A DNA stretch of 64,000 nucleotides from Solimonas sp. SE-A11 (GCF_030345715.1 NZ_JAUASX010000010.1:115384-179383), one strand, 5' to 3'. Numbered from the stretch's first letter, positions 57,041 to 64,000 are shown. The notes: a model not told the origin generated them from the sequence alone. Numbers and translations are program-made.

Positions 57041-57754
57041 ATGAAGTGGAGGATTCACTTGAAGATCACCACGGGGATTCGTTCGGCAAGCCTGCTCGCC
57101 CTTGCGCTCATGGCTTCGGCATTCGCATCCGGTTGCGCCGTCATGGACGCCATCGAGGCCCAGAACGCCCAGCGGCGTCAGCAGAACATGGCCGGCTTCC
57201 CCGACCAGCTGCTGCTCTCGGCTTTCATCGCGCCGACGGGGAATGCCACCCCCGGCTATGTGTGCGACCCCTGCAGCTACTACTTCAAGAGCCCCGAGGA
57301 TGCGTGGCACTTCCTGACCATCGACCGTAATGGGCCGCGCGTCCATGACACCCAGGCGCTATACGCCATGAATGCGGCTGCGCCGATCGAAAGGACCGAC
57401 GTTGGCGTGGTGTACATCAACAACGCCCGCGCCCGCGGCAATACGGTCGCCGTCTACGGTGCGCCGGTGAACCAGAAGATCCTGGCACTCTCGGGTCCCC
57501 GGGCGCCGGGTCTGGATGGCGCCTGGTACGCCACGGACGCTTCCAGTTGCCTGGTTGAGATCGACCGGAACGGAGCGTTCGTCTCGATCCTGGGGGTGGG
57601 CTACCAGCTTAGCTACGGGGTCATTCGCACGAACGTGGAAACGTCCCGCGACGTGTTTACCCGTCAGCGCGTGTACCTGCTCCCCCAGGGCACCGCCCGT
57701 TTTGTCCAGGAACGCCTCGGCAGCGAGTTCCGCGAGAACTACCGCATCCGCTGA
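57041..57754 (+). CDS. Predicted lipoprotein, unknown function
   Basis: 237 residues. Signal sequence SASLLALALMASAFASGCA with the lipobox ASGC, so membrane-anchored through Cys33. The rest has CDPCSYYFKSPEDAWHFL, NNARARGNTVAVYGAP and a C-terminal RFVQERLGSEF; no known family. Good ribosome site 7 bp upstream. Its promoter region holds the ATTGCTTAA repeats, so probably controlled by the neighbouring XRE protein. Confidence 0.7.
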   Translation: MKWRIHLKITTGIRSASLLALALMASAFASGCAVMDAIEAQNAQRRQQNMAGFPDQLLLSAFIAPTGNATPGYVCDPCSYYFKSPEDAWHFLTIDRNGPRVHDTQALYAMNAAAPIERTDVGVVYINNARARGNTVAVYGAPVNQKILALSGPRAPGLDGAWYATDASSCLVEIDRNGAFVSILGVGYQLSYGVIRTNVETSRDVFTRQRVYLLPQGTARFVQERLGSEFRENYRIR

Positions 57755-57989
57755 CCTTCGGCCGTTCCCCATTCCTTATTTCTCCCCTCGCAGGAGAGTT
57801 GCGCCCGGAATTCGCCGGGTGATCTCGACCTGAGGGGTTTGGAGTCGCCGGCGCCGACCTCGGAGAGAGGTCGTGCAGCTGGCGGTACCGGGGCGGTCTC
57901 GATCTCGTCGCCTGCTGCGCGCCTCCCCAAGGGAGCCGCGCCGGCTGACAGGGCTCCTGCCGCCATCCAGCAACCATCTTGGAGGTGTT

Positions 57990-58955
57990 ATGACCTTGAA
58001 TTTTTCGATGTGCAGTAAGCTGTTCCGCAATGCCCTGGTCGCCATCCTGCTGCTGTCCGCGGCGGGCTGTGGCGGCGGAGGCTCCGATGATGCCCCTCCC
58101 CTGTCGTCCACGGTGGCGGATGCCGAAGCGGCCCGCCTGGCGACGCTGTACCGCTATACCCAGGGGCTGGGGTCGCTGATGCTGACCGGCCTCACTGAGG
58201 TGGACCTCGGGACGACCCGTGCCGGCACGCGCGCCTGCAGTTCTGGCGGCACCGTGACCTATACGGATACGACGCCCAATCCGGCTGGCGATCCGGAGGC
58301 GATGGTTACCTTCGACAGCTGCCGGGAGGCGATCGGCCTGATCCAGGGGACGATGCAGGTGAAGAACCTGCTGGTCCGCCTGAATCCGGATGGCTCGGGG
58401 ACGTTCAATGTGATCTGGTCGGCGGACGTCGTCATCGACGGCTACTCGATGAGCTTCGAGAGTGCCTCGGGCACTGTCATCCGCTCGGCGACCGGGTCGG
58501 TGCAGATCGAGACCTTCGGCGGCAAGGACAATGCCCTGCGCATCAGCGCTCCGGATGGCCGCAGCGTGCAGTTCAGCGATGTGCGGATCGAACTGGCTCA
58601 CAACCCGGCATCCGGCGCGGTCGACTTCGGCGGCACGGACGTGCAAATGCGGTCGCCGGCGACGGCGGACCTGAATGCCCTGCTGCGGACGGGCAATCTG
58701 TCGGCCCCTGCAGGCGTCAGTGCCTCCGGGGTGGTCAGCGTCGGGACTCCTCAGAGCGGCTCGCTGACCTACCGGCGCAGCTTCGATGAGACCGGTACAG
58801 ACCTGATGGGGTCTGGCACGACCTCGGGCGGGCTGCTGAACCTGACGATCGACTCGCTGCCCGCGAAGTACCGCTTCCCGGGATCGGCGGGCCAACACGT
58901 CTGGAGCAGCATGCTGGCGAATCCGGACTTCTCGCTGCCGGACGCGGCGCCGTAA
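57990..58955 (+). CDS. Predicted lipoprotein, unknown function
   Basis: 321 residues. Signal ALVAILLLSAAGCGGGG with lipobox AAGC, then a Ser/Asp-rich beta-type sequence with a conserved-looking LYRYTQGLGSLMLTGLTEVD and repeated short beta motifs (GTVIRSATGSVQIETFGG). GGAGG lies 5 bp before the ATG at 57990. Not recognised. The 235 bp before it hold no convincing gene or regulatory motif. Confidence 0.65.
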   Translation: MTLNFSMCSKLFRNALVAILLLSAAGCGGGGSDDAPPLSSTVADAEAARLATLYRYTQGLGSLMLTGLTEVDLGTTRAGTRACSSGGTVTYTDTTPNPAGDPEAMVTFDSCREAIGLIQGTMQVKNLLVRLNPDGSGTFNVIWSADVVIDGYSMSFESASGTVIRSATGSVQIETFGGKDNALRISAPDGRSVQFSDVRIELAHNPASGAVDFGGTDVQMRSPATADLNALLRTGNLSAPAGVSASGVVSVGTPQSGSLTYRRSFDETGTDLMGSGTTSGGLLNLTIDSLPAKYRFPGSAGQHVWSSMLANPDFSLPDAAP

Positions 58956-58961
58956 CCGGCC

Positions 58962-58998
58962 GCCGGGCACCCGCGGGGAGATTCCGCGGATGCCCGGC
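58962..58998. terminator. Strong GC hairpin after the second lipoprotein gene
   Basis: GCCGGGCA / TGCCCGGC plus CCGCGG / CCGCGG with one C-A mismatch between them and a 7-nt loop; starts 7 bp after the stop codon. Downstream text ACCATTAAAAC has no U-run, so factor-independent termination is uncertain. Confidence 0.5.
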
Positions 58999-59021
58999 AC
59001 CATTAAAACCTGGGGGGATCT

Positions 59022-59537
59022 ATGGAACTGCTACGTGGGCCTGCCGCACATGTTTCCGCAATGAACCGGGTCGCGAGTTCGGGATCGGGGCAATCCCTAT
59101 CGGTGTCGACGACGTTCATCACGACCTTCTCGATCGGCGAGCGCCAGGTGCGCATCGTCGGCGATGACCCGCCGGTCGTGAACCCGGGTGACCAGATGGT
59201 GGTGACCGGGGAACTGGACCGATCCGGCGTCGTGGAGGCGATCTGCTACGTCAACGTCACCCGGGGTGCCGGGCACGCCCAGGAGGGGCCGCTGCTCTGG
59301 AAGACCGGCGGCTTCGTGGTCTTGGCCATAGGTGTCGTGGGAGTCGGGATCGCCCTCTTCTATCTGGGAGCTTGCCTGATGGTGGGCAAGCTGGCTTCCG
59401 ACGATGCGCTGCTGATCGCGATGCTGGTGGCGTTTGGCCTGCCGTTTTACTTAGTGGGGCGCTGGATGATGCGGAAGGGACAGCGCATCGCGCGGGCCAT
59501 CCGGATGATCCATGCGGCGTCGACCCGGCGAACCTGA
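59022..59537 (+). CDS. Membrane protein with small N-terminal soluble domain, unknown function
   Basis: 171 residues. The first ~95 residues form a beta-type domain (TTFSIGERQVRIVGDDPPVVNPGDQ; 20 shown at most) and two membrane segments follow: FVVLAIGVVGVGIALFYLG and ALLIAMLVAFGLPFYLVG. GGGGGGA precedes the ATG. No family recognised; possibly a NfeD-like or OB-like membrane protein. Confidence 0.6.
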   Translation: MELLRGPAAHVSAMNRVASSGSGQSLSVSTTFITTFSIGERQVRIVGDDPPVVNPGDQMVVTGELDRSGVVEAICYVNVTRGAGHAQEGPLLWKTGGFVVLAIGVVGVGIALFYLGACLMVGKLASDDALLIAMLVAFGLPFYLVGRWMMRKGQRIARAIRMIHAASTRRT

Positions 59538-59567
59538 ACAGACGCGGTTACGGCTCCAGCCGCTGTG

Positions 59568-59804
59568 ATGGCGCACAGGAACAACGAAGGGTCGAGCGCG
59601 AAAATGACGCGCCGCCAGAGGATCCGGGCCGCACGGGAGCAGGCCAGGGAGGTTTTCGGCACCGCTGAGGCCGCCAAGGTATGGCTGGAGAGCGAATGTC
59701 CGGCGCTCGGTTTTGTTCGCCCAATTGATCTACTACTCGACGATGAGGGGCTGAAGAGCGTGATCGCCATCCTCGTCAGGATCGAGCACGGCGTTTTTTC
59801 CTGA
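59568..59804 (+). CDS. Orphan ParS/MbcA-type (DUF2384) antitoxin domain protein
   Basis: 78 residues (or 66 from the ATG at 59604). The pattern AREVFGTAEAAKVWLES, PALGFVRPIDLLLDDEG and VIAILVRIEHGVFS matches the Xre/MbcA/ParS C-terminal toxin-binding domain. The usual N-terminal HTH is missing and no RES toxin gene follows within the next kilobase. It may be a remnant or a solitary antitoxin that acts on a toxin elsewhere. Confidence 0.7.
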   Translation: MAHRNNEGSSAKMTRRQRIRAAREQAREVFGTAEAAKVWLESECPALGFVRPIDLLLDDEGLKSVIAILVRIEHGVFS

Positions 59805-59920
59805 CTGGGGCGTGTCGGGCCCTGCGGCGGGTCGGCACGACGATAAACCGATAAGTGATGCTTATCGCGCGTATGGAAGTAGTGCTTTTACATCTATCAG
59901 GACACAGGACTTGAACCGAT

Positions 59921-61021
59921 ATGTCGGCTTCGCGGGGGCAGCGCAACAAAGCAAAACCAGGAGATTTGCCAGTGATGGTCGGCGCCACGCTGGTCACTCC
60001 AGCCGAACTCAGCAACGCAGCCCGTAGCGCCGCCGACGAAATCCTCATCGCTGGTGAATCCGAGAACACCATCCGAAGCTATCGCAGCGCCATGCGGTAC
60101 TGGTGCGCTTGGGGTGTGGCTCGCTACGGACAGCCCTTGCACCTGCCAGTGTCGACTTCAACGGTCGTCCAATTCATCGTGGATCACCTGGCCCGCGGCC
60201 CTATTGACCAACCGGTAAGCGAACTGCCGCCTGCCATCGATGCTCAACTGGTAAAGGGCGGATTTAAAGCGCACCTGGGCCCTCTAAAGATCAGCACGGT
60301 GATCCATCGACTGTCGGTTCTGTCAAAGCTGCATCAGATGCGACGGCAACCGAACCCCTGTGAAGATCCACAGGTTCGGCATCTGCTATCACGTGCCCGG
60401 CGCGCCGCTTCCAAGCGTGGGGAATTTGCCACGAAAAAGACGGCCGCTACCCGAGAGCCCCTCAAGGCCATGCTGACCACCTGCGATGAATCCCTTGAGG
60501 GCCTCCGGGACCGGGCTCTGTTGCTTTTCGCTTGGTCCAGCGGCGGTCGTCGGCGCTCAGAGGTGTCTGCAGCCACCTTGGAACACTTGTCCAAATCTGA
60601 CGGCGAGAATTACTCGTATAAGTTACATCGCTCCAAGACCAACCAAGATGGAACCAGCACCGTCCATCCCGACAAGCCGATCCGCGGCCAAGCTGCCGAA
60701 GCTCTCAAGGCCTGGCTCAATGCCTCCGCCATAACCGATGGACCGATCTTCCGGCGACTCTGGAAATCCCGCGTTGGCCCTCCCCTCGCCCCGGGCGCTG
60801 TAGCCTCCATCGTACGCAAACGCGCGATGCTGGCAGGCCTAAACGGCGATTGGGCAGGGCATAGTCTGAGGTCTGGGTTCATTTCCGAAGCCGGCCGTCG
60901 CAACATCCCTATTGGTGATGTGATGGCGATGACCGAGCATCGCAGGGTCGAAACAGTCCTAGGTTACTATCGCGTCGGCGAGTTGGCCCGGAGCCCAATT
61001 GGCAACCTCCTCGACGACTAA
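59921..61021 (+). CDS. Second tyrosine site-specific recombinase
   Basis: 366 residues, phage-integrase family of the XerC/D-like kind without arm domain. Core-binding region NTIRSYRSAMRYWCAW. Catalytic residues: Arg in WSSGGRRRSEVSA, HSLR box (GHSLRSGFISEAG), His in AMTEHRRVETVL and Tyr in GYYRVGE. Lower GC and AT-rich codons than the core genes. May mobilise the right-hand part of the island separately. Met1 or a Met at residue 19 may be the true start. Confidence 0.9.
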   Translation: MSASRGQRNKAKPGDLPVMVGATLVTPAELSNAARSAADEILIAGESENTIRSYRSAMRYWCAWGVARYGQPLHLPVSTSTVVQFIVDHLARGPIDQPVSELPPAIDAQLVKGGFKAHLGPLKISTVIHRLSVLSKLHQMRRQPNPCEDPQVRHLLSRARRAASKRGEFATKKTAATREPLKAMLTTCDESLEGLRDRALLLFAWSSGGRRRSEVSAATLEHLSKSDGENYSYKLHRSKTNQDGTSTVHPDKPIRGQAAEALKAWLNASAITDGPIFRRLWKSRVGPPLAPGAVASIVRKRAMLAGLNGDWAGHSLRSGFISEAGRRNIPIGDVMAMTEHRRVETVLGYYRVGELARSPIGNLLDD

Positions 61022-61077
61022 CCTTTCCCTTACCCCAAGATTGCGATCACACGGAAAATTTGTGACGAAAACTGGAT

Positions 61078-61540
61078 TCAATCGGCATTAGCAATCGTCG
61101 GTTTAGACTTCTTTGGCTTCCCTGGCTTTGCGGCTCTAGCAGGCACCAGGGAGATTAGCTTTGGTGCAACGCCTACGGCCTTGAGCAGTGCCTCCAATGA
61201 TGGCTACCGGAAGTGTGGCACGGCGATCGCCAGAAGTTTTTCAGCGCGTGTCGCGCCGACATACAGCTTTCGAGCGTCCTCTCCTCGTTCAGGGCACTCC
61301 CCGTCGAGCAATGCATGAGAATGTCCCGCAGCCCTGAACATTGATGACAAGGCACACCGCCGGATACTCACGGCCCTTCACTGCGTGAATACTGGATGCA
61401 ATGCTGCCGAAGCAGGCACCTCTGCCGAGGATTTTCGATAGCGCCCGGACTTTGCGAAGAATCTTCCCGATGGTTTGCGTCGAATGGGCGCAGACTTGTT
61501 GAGCTTGCCGGTTACCTTCAATTCCTCGCCGCTTAGCGCA
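61078..61540 (-). pseudogene. Remnant of a UvrD/PcrA-type helicase C-terminus
   Basis: No intact gene, but the minus strand contains SIHAVKGREYPAVCLVI (helicase motif V-like, ending near 61343), then a one-base frameshift, then GECPERGEDARKLYVGATRAEK (motif VI-like; only the part RKLYVGATRAEKLLAIAV is diagnostic), a TAG at 61206-61204 and a still protein-like tail to TGA at 61078 (KLISLVPARAAKPGKPKKS). Upstream in the first frame the sequence stays open through CAKRRGIEGNRQAQQV. So this is a decayed superfamily-1 helicase. A 91-codon overlapping frame (61378-61653) is probably only a shadow. Confidence 0.6.
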
Positions 61541-61673
61541 TTGGACAAAGAAGATCCGGAGATCTGAATATCCGTGAGGCGGATAGGCATATGCCCCGCC
61601 ACTCGCTGCGTTCGGTTTGCCCTGCCCCGCCTTGGTTTCTTCTTGTTGCTCATAGGGCGAAGATTGAGATTCT

Positions 61674-62051
61674 CTACTTCACGCCCTTGAACTGCCAATC
61701 GCGGGCTTCGATCAGCGCGGCAACATCGCCGTCATCGTTCCAGACCGGCACCTTCAACTGCCAGTAGAACGCATGCGTGGTCGATCCCAACGTGTTCTTG
61801 AATACACGATTGGTGCCCGTACCGGTGTACAACAGAACGAAGTCACCCTTCTTTACAAGGTGGTCGGGGAACCAATAAAGGTGACGGAGCTTGCTGGAGA
61901 CTTTCCCCCCACTGGAATACGTCGTGTCGGCCAGCAGGTAGGCGCCAATATCGCAATCTTCCTCGACCTTCAGGCTGACGAGCTCCTCGCCCGCCTTGCC
62001 GCGATTGCGGATGTTAACGATCTGAACTTTCCGAGCCGTTTTGATGGTCAT
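61674..62051 (-). CDS. Small beta-rich protein, unknown (lamin-tail-like)
   Basis: 125 residues, MTIKTARKVQIVNIRNRG then KLRHLYWFPDHLVKKGDFVLLYTGTG (motif core YWFPDHLVKKGDFVLLYTG) and HAFYWQLKVPVWNDDGDVAAL. The pattern of short beta strands ending in a W-N-D-x-G-D motif resembles lamin-tail-domain-like proteins, which is a tentative impression only. Same strand as the LexA-like gene 29 bp upstream, so possibly one operon. Confidence 0.6.
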   Translation of the reverse strand: MTIKTARKVQIVNIRNRGKAGEELVSLKVEEDCDIGAYLLADTTYSSGGKVSSKLRHLYWFPDHLVKKGDFVLLYTGTGTNRVFKNTLGSTTHAFYWQLKVPVWNDDGDVAALIEARDWQFKGVK

Positions 62052-62080
62052 TCGATTGCTCCGCTAATGCTTCCAATAAA

Positions 62081-62734
62081 CTAGATTCCCAAATCTGGAA
62101 TTGAAGTCACCACAACCCCTTGAATCGAGAAGTCGTGGGTGAGGATGATTGGCTTGTGCTTCTTGTTGGAACTGCGCGGCATCAGCACTATCGCGTCGGC
62201 CGTTCTCCGGAACTCCTTGATAGTGGCCTCGTCATCCACGAGGGCCACTACCTTCTCTCCCTCGTCGGCAGTATGTTGCTGCCGAACCAACACCAAATGG
62301 CCATCGTCAATCCCTGCCTCATTCATTGAGTCACCTTCCGCACGAAGTAGAAAGTAACGATGTGGAGGTCGCGCCAAACGCACCGAAACCGCGACCATCG
62401 CCTCGATGTTCTCGGCGGCGAGAATCGGTAAGCCACAGGATACGGTGCCGACCAGAGGCACCTGCACCGTCAATGCCATCTCCCGAGCTTCCGTTGGCAT
62501 CCGCACAACCTGAAGAGCACGATCTGCGGCGCGCCGCCGCACGAAGCCAGCAGCAATTAATCGGTCGATCACCTGCGCGGCGGAACGGGGTGACTGATAG
62601 CCCAGTTCGTTCTGCACGTCCCGAACAGACGGAGGGGAACCTCCGTGAGCAATCCGGTTGCGGATGAATTTTAGAGCCTTGCGCTCGATCGGCTTGAGCA
62701 GTTCGTCTTGCATCACGCGTATGGTCTTTTGCAT
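62081..62734 (-). CDS. LexA-like autoproteolytic repressor
   Basis: 217 residues. Winged-HTH SPPSVRDVQNELGYQSPRSA and S24 peptidase domain. The cleavage site reads VSC-GLPILAAE, Cys100-Gly101, where LexA has Ala-Gly; UmuD uses Cys-Gly. Catalytic Ser136 in AEGDSMNEAG and Lys173 in EATIKEF have the LexA spacing of 37. Self-cleavage on DNA damage is expected. Distinct from the housekeeping LexA in the DNA-binding helix. It probably controls its own gene and the divergent small gene. Confidence 0.85.
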   Translation of the reverse strand: MQKTIRVMQDELLKPIERKALKFIRNRIAHGGSPPSVRDVQNELGYQSPRSAAQVIDRLIAAGFVRRRAADRALQVVRMPTEAREMALTVQVPLVGTVSCGLPILAAENIEAMVAVSVRLARPPHRYFLLRAEGDSMNEAGIDDGHLVLVRQQHTADEGEKVVALVDDEATIKEFRRTADAIVLMPRSSNKKHKPIILTHDFSIQGVVVTSIPDLGI

Positions 62735-62737
62735 TCA

Positions 62738-62767
62738 TACTGTATTCTTTTGTATACTACCCGTCAA
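62738..62767 (-). promoter_or_regulatory. Promoter/operator region of the LexA-like gene
   Basis: Minus strand TTGACG (62767-62762), 17 bp, TACAGT (62744-62739). The spacer and -10 carry the direct repeat TGTATTCT / TGTATACT (plus strand) 10 bp apart, a likely operator. It differs from the E. coli SOS box CTGT-N8-ACAG. Confidence 0.5.
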
Positions 62768-62810
62768 GCTCGCCATGACGACGAGCCCCATCGCTGAAAG
62801 GAGGTATCTC

Positions 62811-62960
62811 GTGGCAACGAAATCGAATGGCCCGAAAACGTCCCCGCGCGGGCGCAACGCCGGGAGTGGCCGATTTACGACCGTGAAGAAGGCGCGCGAA
62901 AACCCCAAATCGCACGTGGTCGAGCGTGTCCCCAAACCGGGGTACGGCGACACCAAGTAA
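62811..62960 (+). CDS. Small basic protein of a recurrent unknown family
   Basis: 49 residues from a GTG with an excellent AAAGGAGG five to six bases upstream. Sequence features: NGPKTSPRGRNAGSGRFTTV (R-N-A-G-x-G-R-F), KKARENPKSHVVERV. I recall many short proteins of the pattern R(D/N)AxTGxF...A...P.tTv.E..., often misannotated, with no known function. Divergent from the LexA-like gene, 76 bp apart. Confidence 0.7.
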   Translation: MATKSNGPKTSPRGRNAGSGRFTTVKKARENPKSHVVERVPKPGYGDTK

Positions 62961-63306
62961 TCGCGCAGGTCGGGAGGCATGAGGCGGCTCGAGCGCGGCG
63001 AACACAGGCTTAGCGCTCGAAGTCTCCAAAGGCCCTTTCGATTAGTACAGCCTGCCGGGCCTGCGCTTTCCTATGGTTCTCTACCCGATCGCTAAGCGCT
63101 CGGTGACGCTGTCCGCCGAAACTCCCCAGGTGCCCTAATCCACTGATAATCGGCAAAGTGAGCCCGGGTCTAGTCGATCGACCCAAGGCTCGCACGCCTT
63201 CCGACAAATGACTTTCGGTCGATTAGTCACTAGCATTGTGAACGAACATTCCTCTGGTCGCGGACTTTTCGATTTCTCGGCTAAAAGCCAAATTTACGGG
63301 GCGACG

Positions 63307-63615
63307 ATGAAAACTCCACTTCTGCTTCAGGGCGCGATTCCTCGCACCGGCGACCCGGTGATTCCGGGTGGGTATTCTGTTGATAGCGACACCTGGGAAG
63401 TTGATGGACAGCCTCTTGTCGCGTCTGCTTCCCAGCTCTCGAGCCTTCTCACGAAAACAGACGCCCCGACGGAATCCGATGACCATCGAACACCTGCACT
63501 CCTCGAGATGCTGACGAAAACAAAGGTCGAGTTGGAAGGCGACGATGATCGATTTAGCCTTAGCGGTCTCGAACTGATGACCAAGACGATGGCTAAAACG
63601 GAACGTGATGATTAG
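63307..63615 (+). CDS. Putative graspetide precursor peptide with three TKTxxxxExDD cores
   Basis: 102 residues from ATG 63307. The leader (residues 1-48) begins MKTPLLLQGAIPRTGD and is not repetitive. The C-terminal half has three near-repeats: TKTDAPTESDD (49-59), TKTKVELEGDD (70-80) and TKTMAKTERDD (92-102), each preceded by a hydrophobic L-x-x-L/M. Thr side chains and a Glu/Asp cluster at a fixed distance are what ATP-grasp ligases join as esters in microviridin-type peptides. The next gene, 2 bp later, encodes such a ligase N-terminus. An in-frame ATG at 63208 would add 33 residues without a ribosome site. Confidence 0.78.
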   Translation: MKTPLLLQGAIPRTGDPVIPGGYSVDSDTWEVDGQPLVASASQLSSLLTKTDAPTESDDHRTPALLEMLTKTKVELEGDDDRFSLSGLELMTKTMAKTERDD

Positions 63616-63617
63616 GC

Positions 63618-63880
63618 ATGTTCCTGATCGTCACCAACAAAAGAGACATCACCAGCGACTTCATTGTCCTAGAGTTGCAGAAGCGCTCTCTCCCCTTTTT
63701 CCGGTTGAACACCGAGGACATCTCGCGCGGCAGCTTGAGGTGTCGGCCTGCTGAAGGGCATTGGTCCTATACCCTGGATGGAAAGGGGTTCGATCTCTCA
63801 GCAGTCCGCGCAGGATACTTTCGACGGCCCGGTATGCCAGAGCCGTTGGCAGGGTTTGATGAGGATGATCAGGCTTACTG
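63618..63880 (+). pseudogene. ATP-grasp graspetide ligase (MvdC/MvdD-like), N-terminal part cut by an insertion sequence
   Basis: Starts MFLIVTNKRDITSDFIVLEL and continues SLPFFRLNTEDIS, then AVRAGYFRRPGMPEP: the pre-ATP-grasp domain of microviridin-type ligases (~320 residues when complete). After about 87 codons (AYC) the sequence changes to GAQRKLTQGAQRKVTHL and stops at 63938; that tail is encoded by the IS terminus. The ATP-binding and catalytic parts are therefore missing here, or lie beyond the IS outside the window. It would ester-link the precursor upstream if whole. Confidence 0.75.
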
Positions 63881-64000
63881 TGTTGGCGCGCAGCGAAAGT
63901 TGACCCAGGGTGCGCAGCGAAAAGTGACCCACCTGTAAGGGTTGAGAGTCTAGTTCAAATCTGTGGGTAAGTTGGTCTTTCGTGCTTTGGATCTGTTCTC
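63881..64000. mobile_element. Terminus of an IS21-family-like insertion sequence
   Basis: From about 63881 the DNA reads TGTTGGCGCGCAGCGAAAG and contains two near-copies of GCGCAGCGAAA(A)GT(T)GACCCA 24 bp apart (63887 and 63911). Multiple terminal repeats ending in GTTGACCC are characteristic of IS21 family ends. The element starts inside the ligase gene. Its transposase genes and the other end are beyond the window; orientation and exact first base cannot be fixed. Confidence 0.65.

Noticed and set aside
57755..57989. Possible gene or regulator in the 235-bp gap before the second lipoprotein
   Set aside because: Only GC-rich non-repeated DNA; no credible ORF, promoter or hairpin.
61378..61653. 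91-codon frame MSNKKKPRRG on the minus strand
   Set aside because: It overlaps a frame carrying helicase-like motifs, has no ribosome site and low-complexity basic sequence; probably a shadow.
63208..63306. Longer N-terminus of the precursor peptide starting at 63208
   Set aside because: No ribosome site and the added residues look random; the 346 bp before 63307 otherwise show nothing I can support.

Overview
The window is GC-rich chromosomal DNA from a gammaproteobacterium. The order hisC-pheA-serC-gyrA-mtnA-MTA deaminase-ubiG-mupP-SDR is the order I recall from Pseudomonas. It is combined here with a phaR-type PHA regulator, ZipA/LigA/SMC and Xanthomonadales-like short repeats. My best guess, as inference only, is a relative of Nevskiales/Solimonas or Xanthomonadales rather than Pseudomonas itself.

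Layout. 1-4.1 kb: aromatic amino acid and serine synthesis on the minus strand (hisC partial, pheA, serA, serC). 4.2-7 kb: a VapBC-type toxin-antitoxin pair, a frameshifted small gene and a YbaL-like antiporter. 7-9.8 kb: gyrA. 9.9-13.8 kb: a TonB receptor, PepSY membrane protein and DUF2946 metal-uptake type locus. 13.9-20.2 kb: methylthioadenosine salvage (mtnA, deaminase), ubiG, mupP, a GGDEF/EAL-like membrane protein lacking all signature residues, and an SDR. 20.3-35 kb: rluB-scpB-scpA-trpS-site-2 protease-yciO on the minus strand, yciB-yciI-bolA on the plus strand, then mscS-ligA-zipA-smc, and queF. 36-42 kb: a five-gene minus-strand unit with an FGGY kinase, a GlpD-like dehydrogenase, a small ABM-like protein, an alkylglycerone-phosphate-synthase-like flavoprotein and a HAD phosphatase. 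42.2-43.8 kb: gluQRS and phaR. 43.86-44.02 kb: a strong promoter, three hairpins and an intrinsic terminator with no ORF, which is a good small RNA candidate. 44.2-53.05 kb: the classical metY-rimP-nusA-infB-rbfA-truB-rpsO-pnp translation/RNA-decay cluster, led by the initiator tRNA.

Immediately upstream of the initiator tRNA an accessory island begins (about 53.2 kb to the window end). It carries a lambda-like control region (XRE repressor, AlpA-like protein, three operators), a DUF3596-type tyrosine integrase, an OB/HD-domain protein, a KfrA-like coiled-coil DNA-binding protein, two lipoproteins, an orphan ParS/MbcA-type antitoxin domain, a second tyrosine recombinase, a decayed UvrD-type helicase, a LexA-like autoprotease regulator and a small basic protein of an unknown but recurrent family.

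The most interesting locus is at the right edge. A 102-residue precursor peptide has three C-terminal TKTxxxxExDD repeats. It is followed 2 bp later by the N-terminal part of an ATP-grasp ligase of the microviridin/graspetide type. This looks like a graspetide (omega-ester-linked RiPP) cluster whose ligase is cut after about 87 codons by the terminus of an IS21-like insertion sequence.
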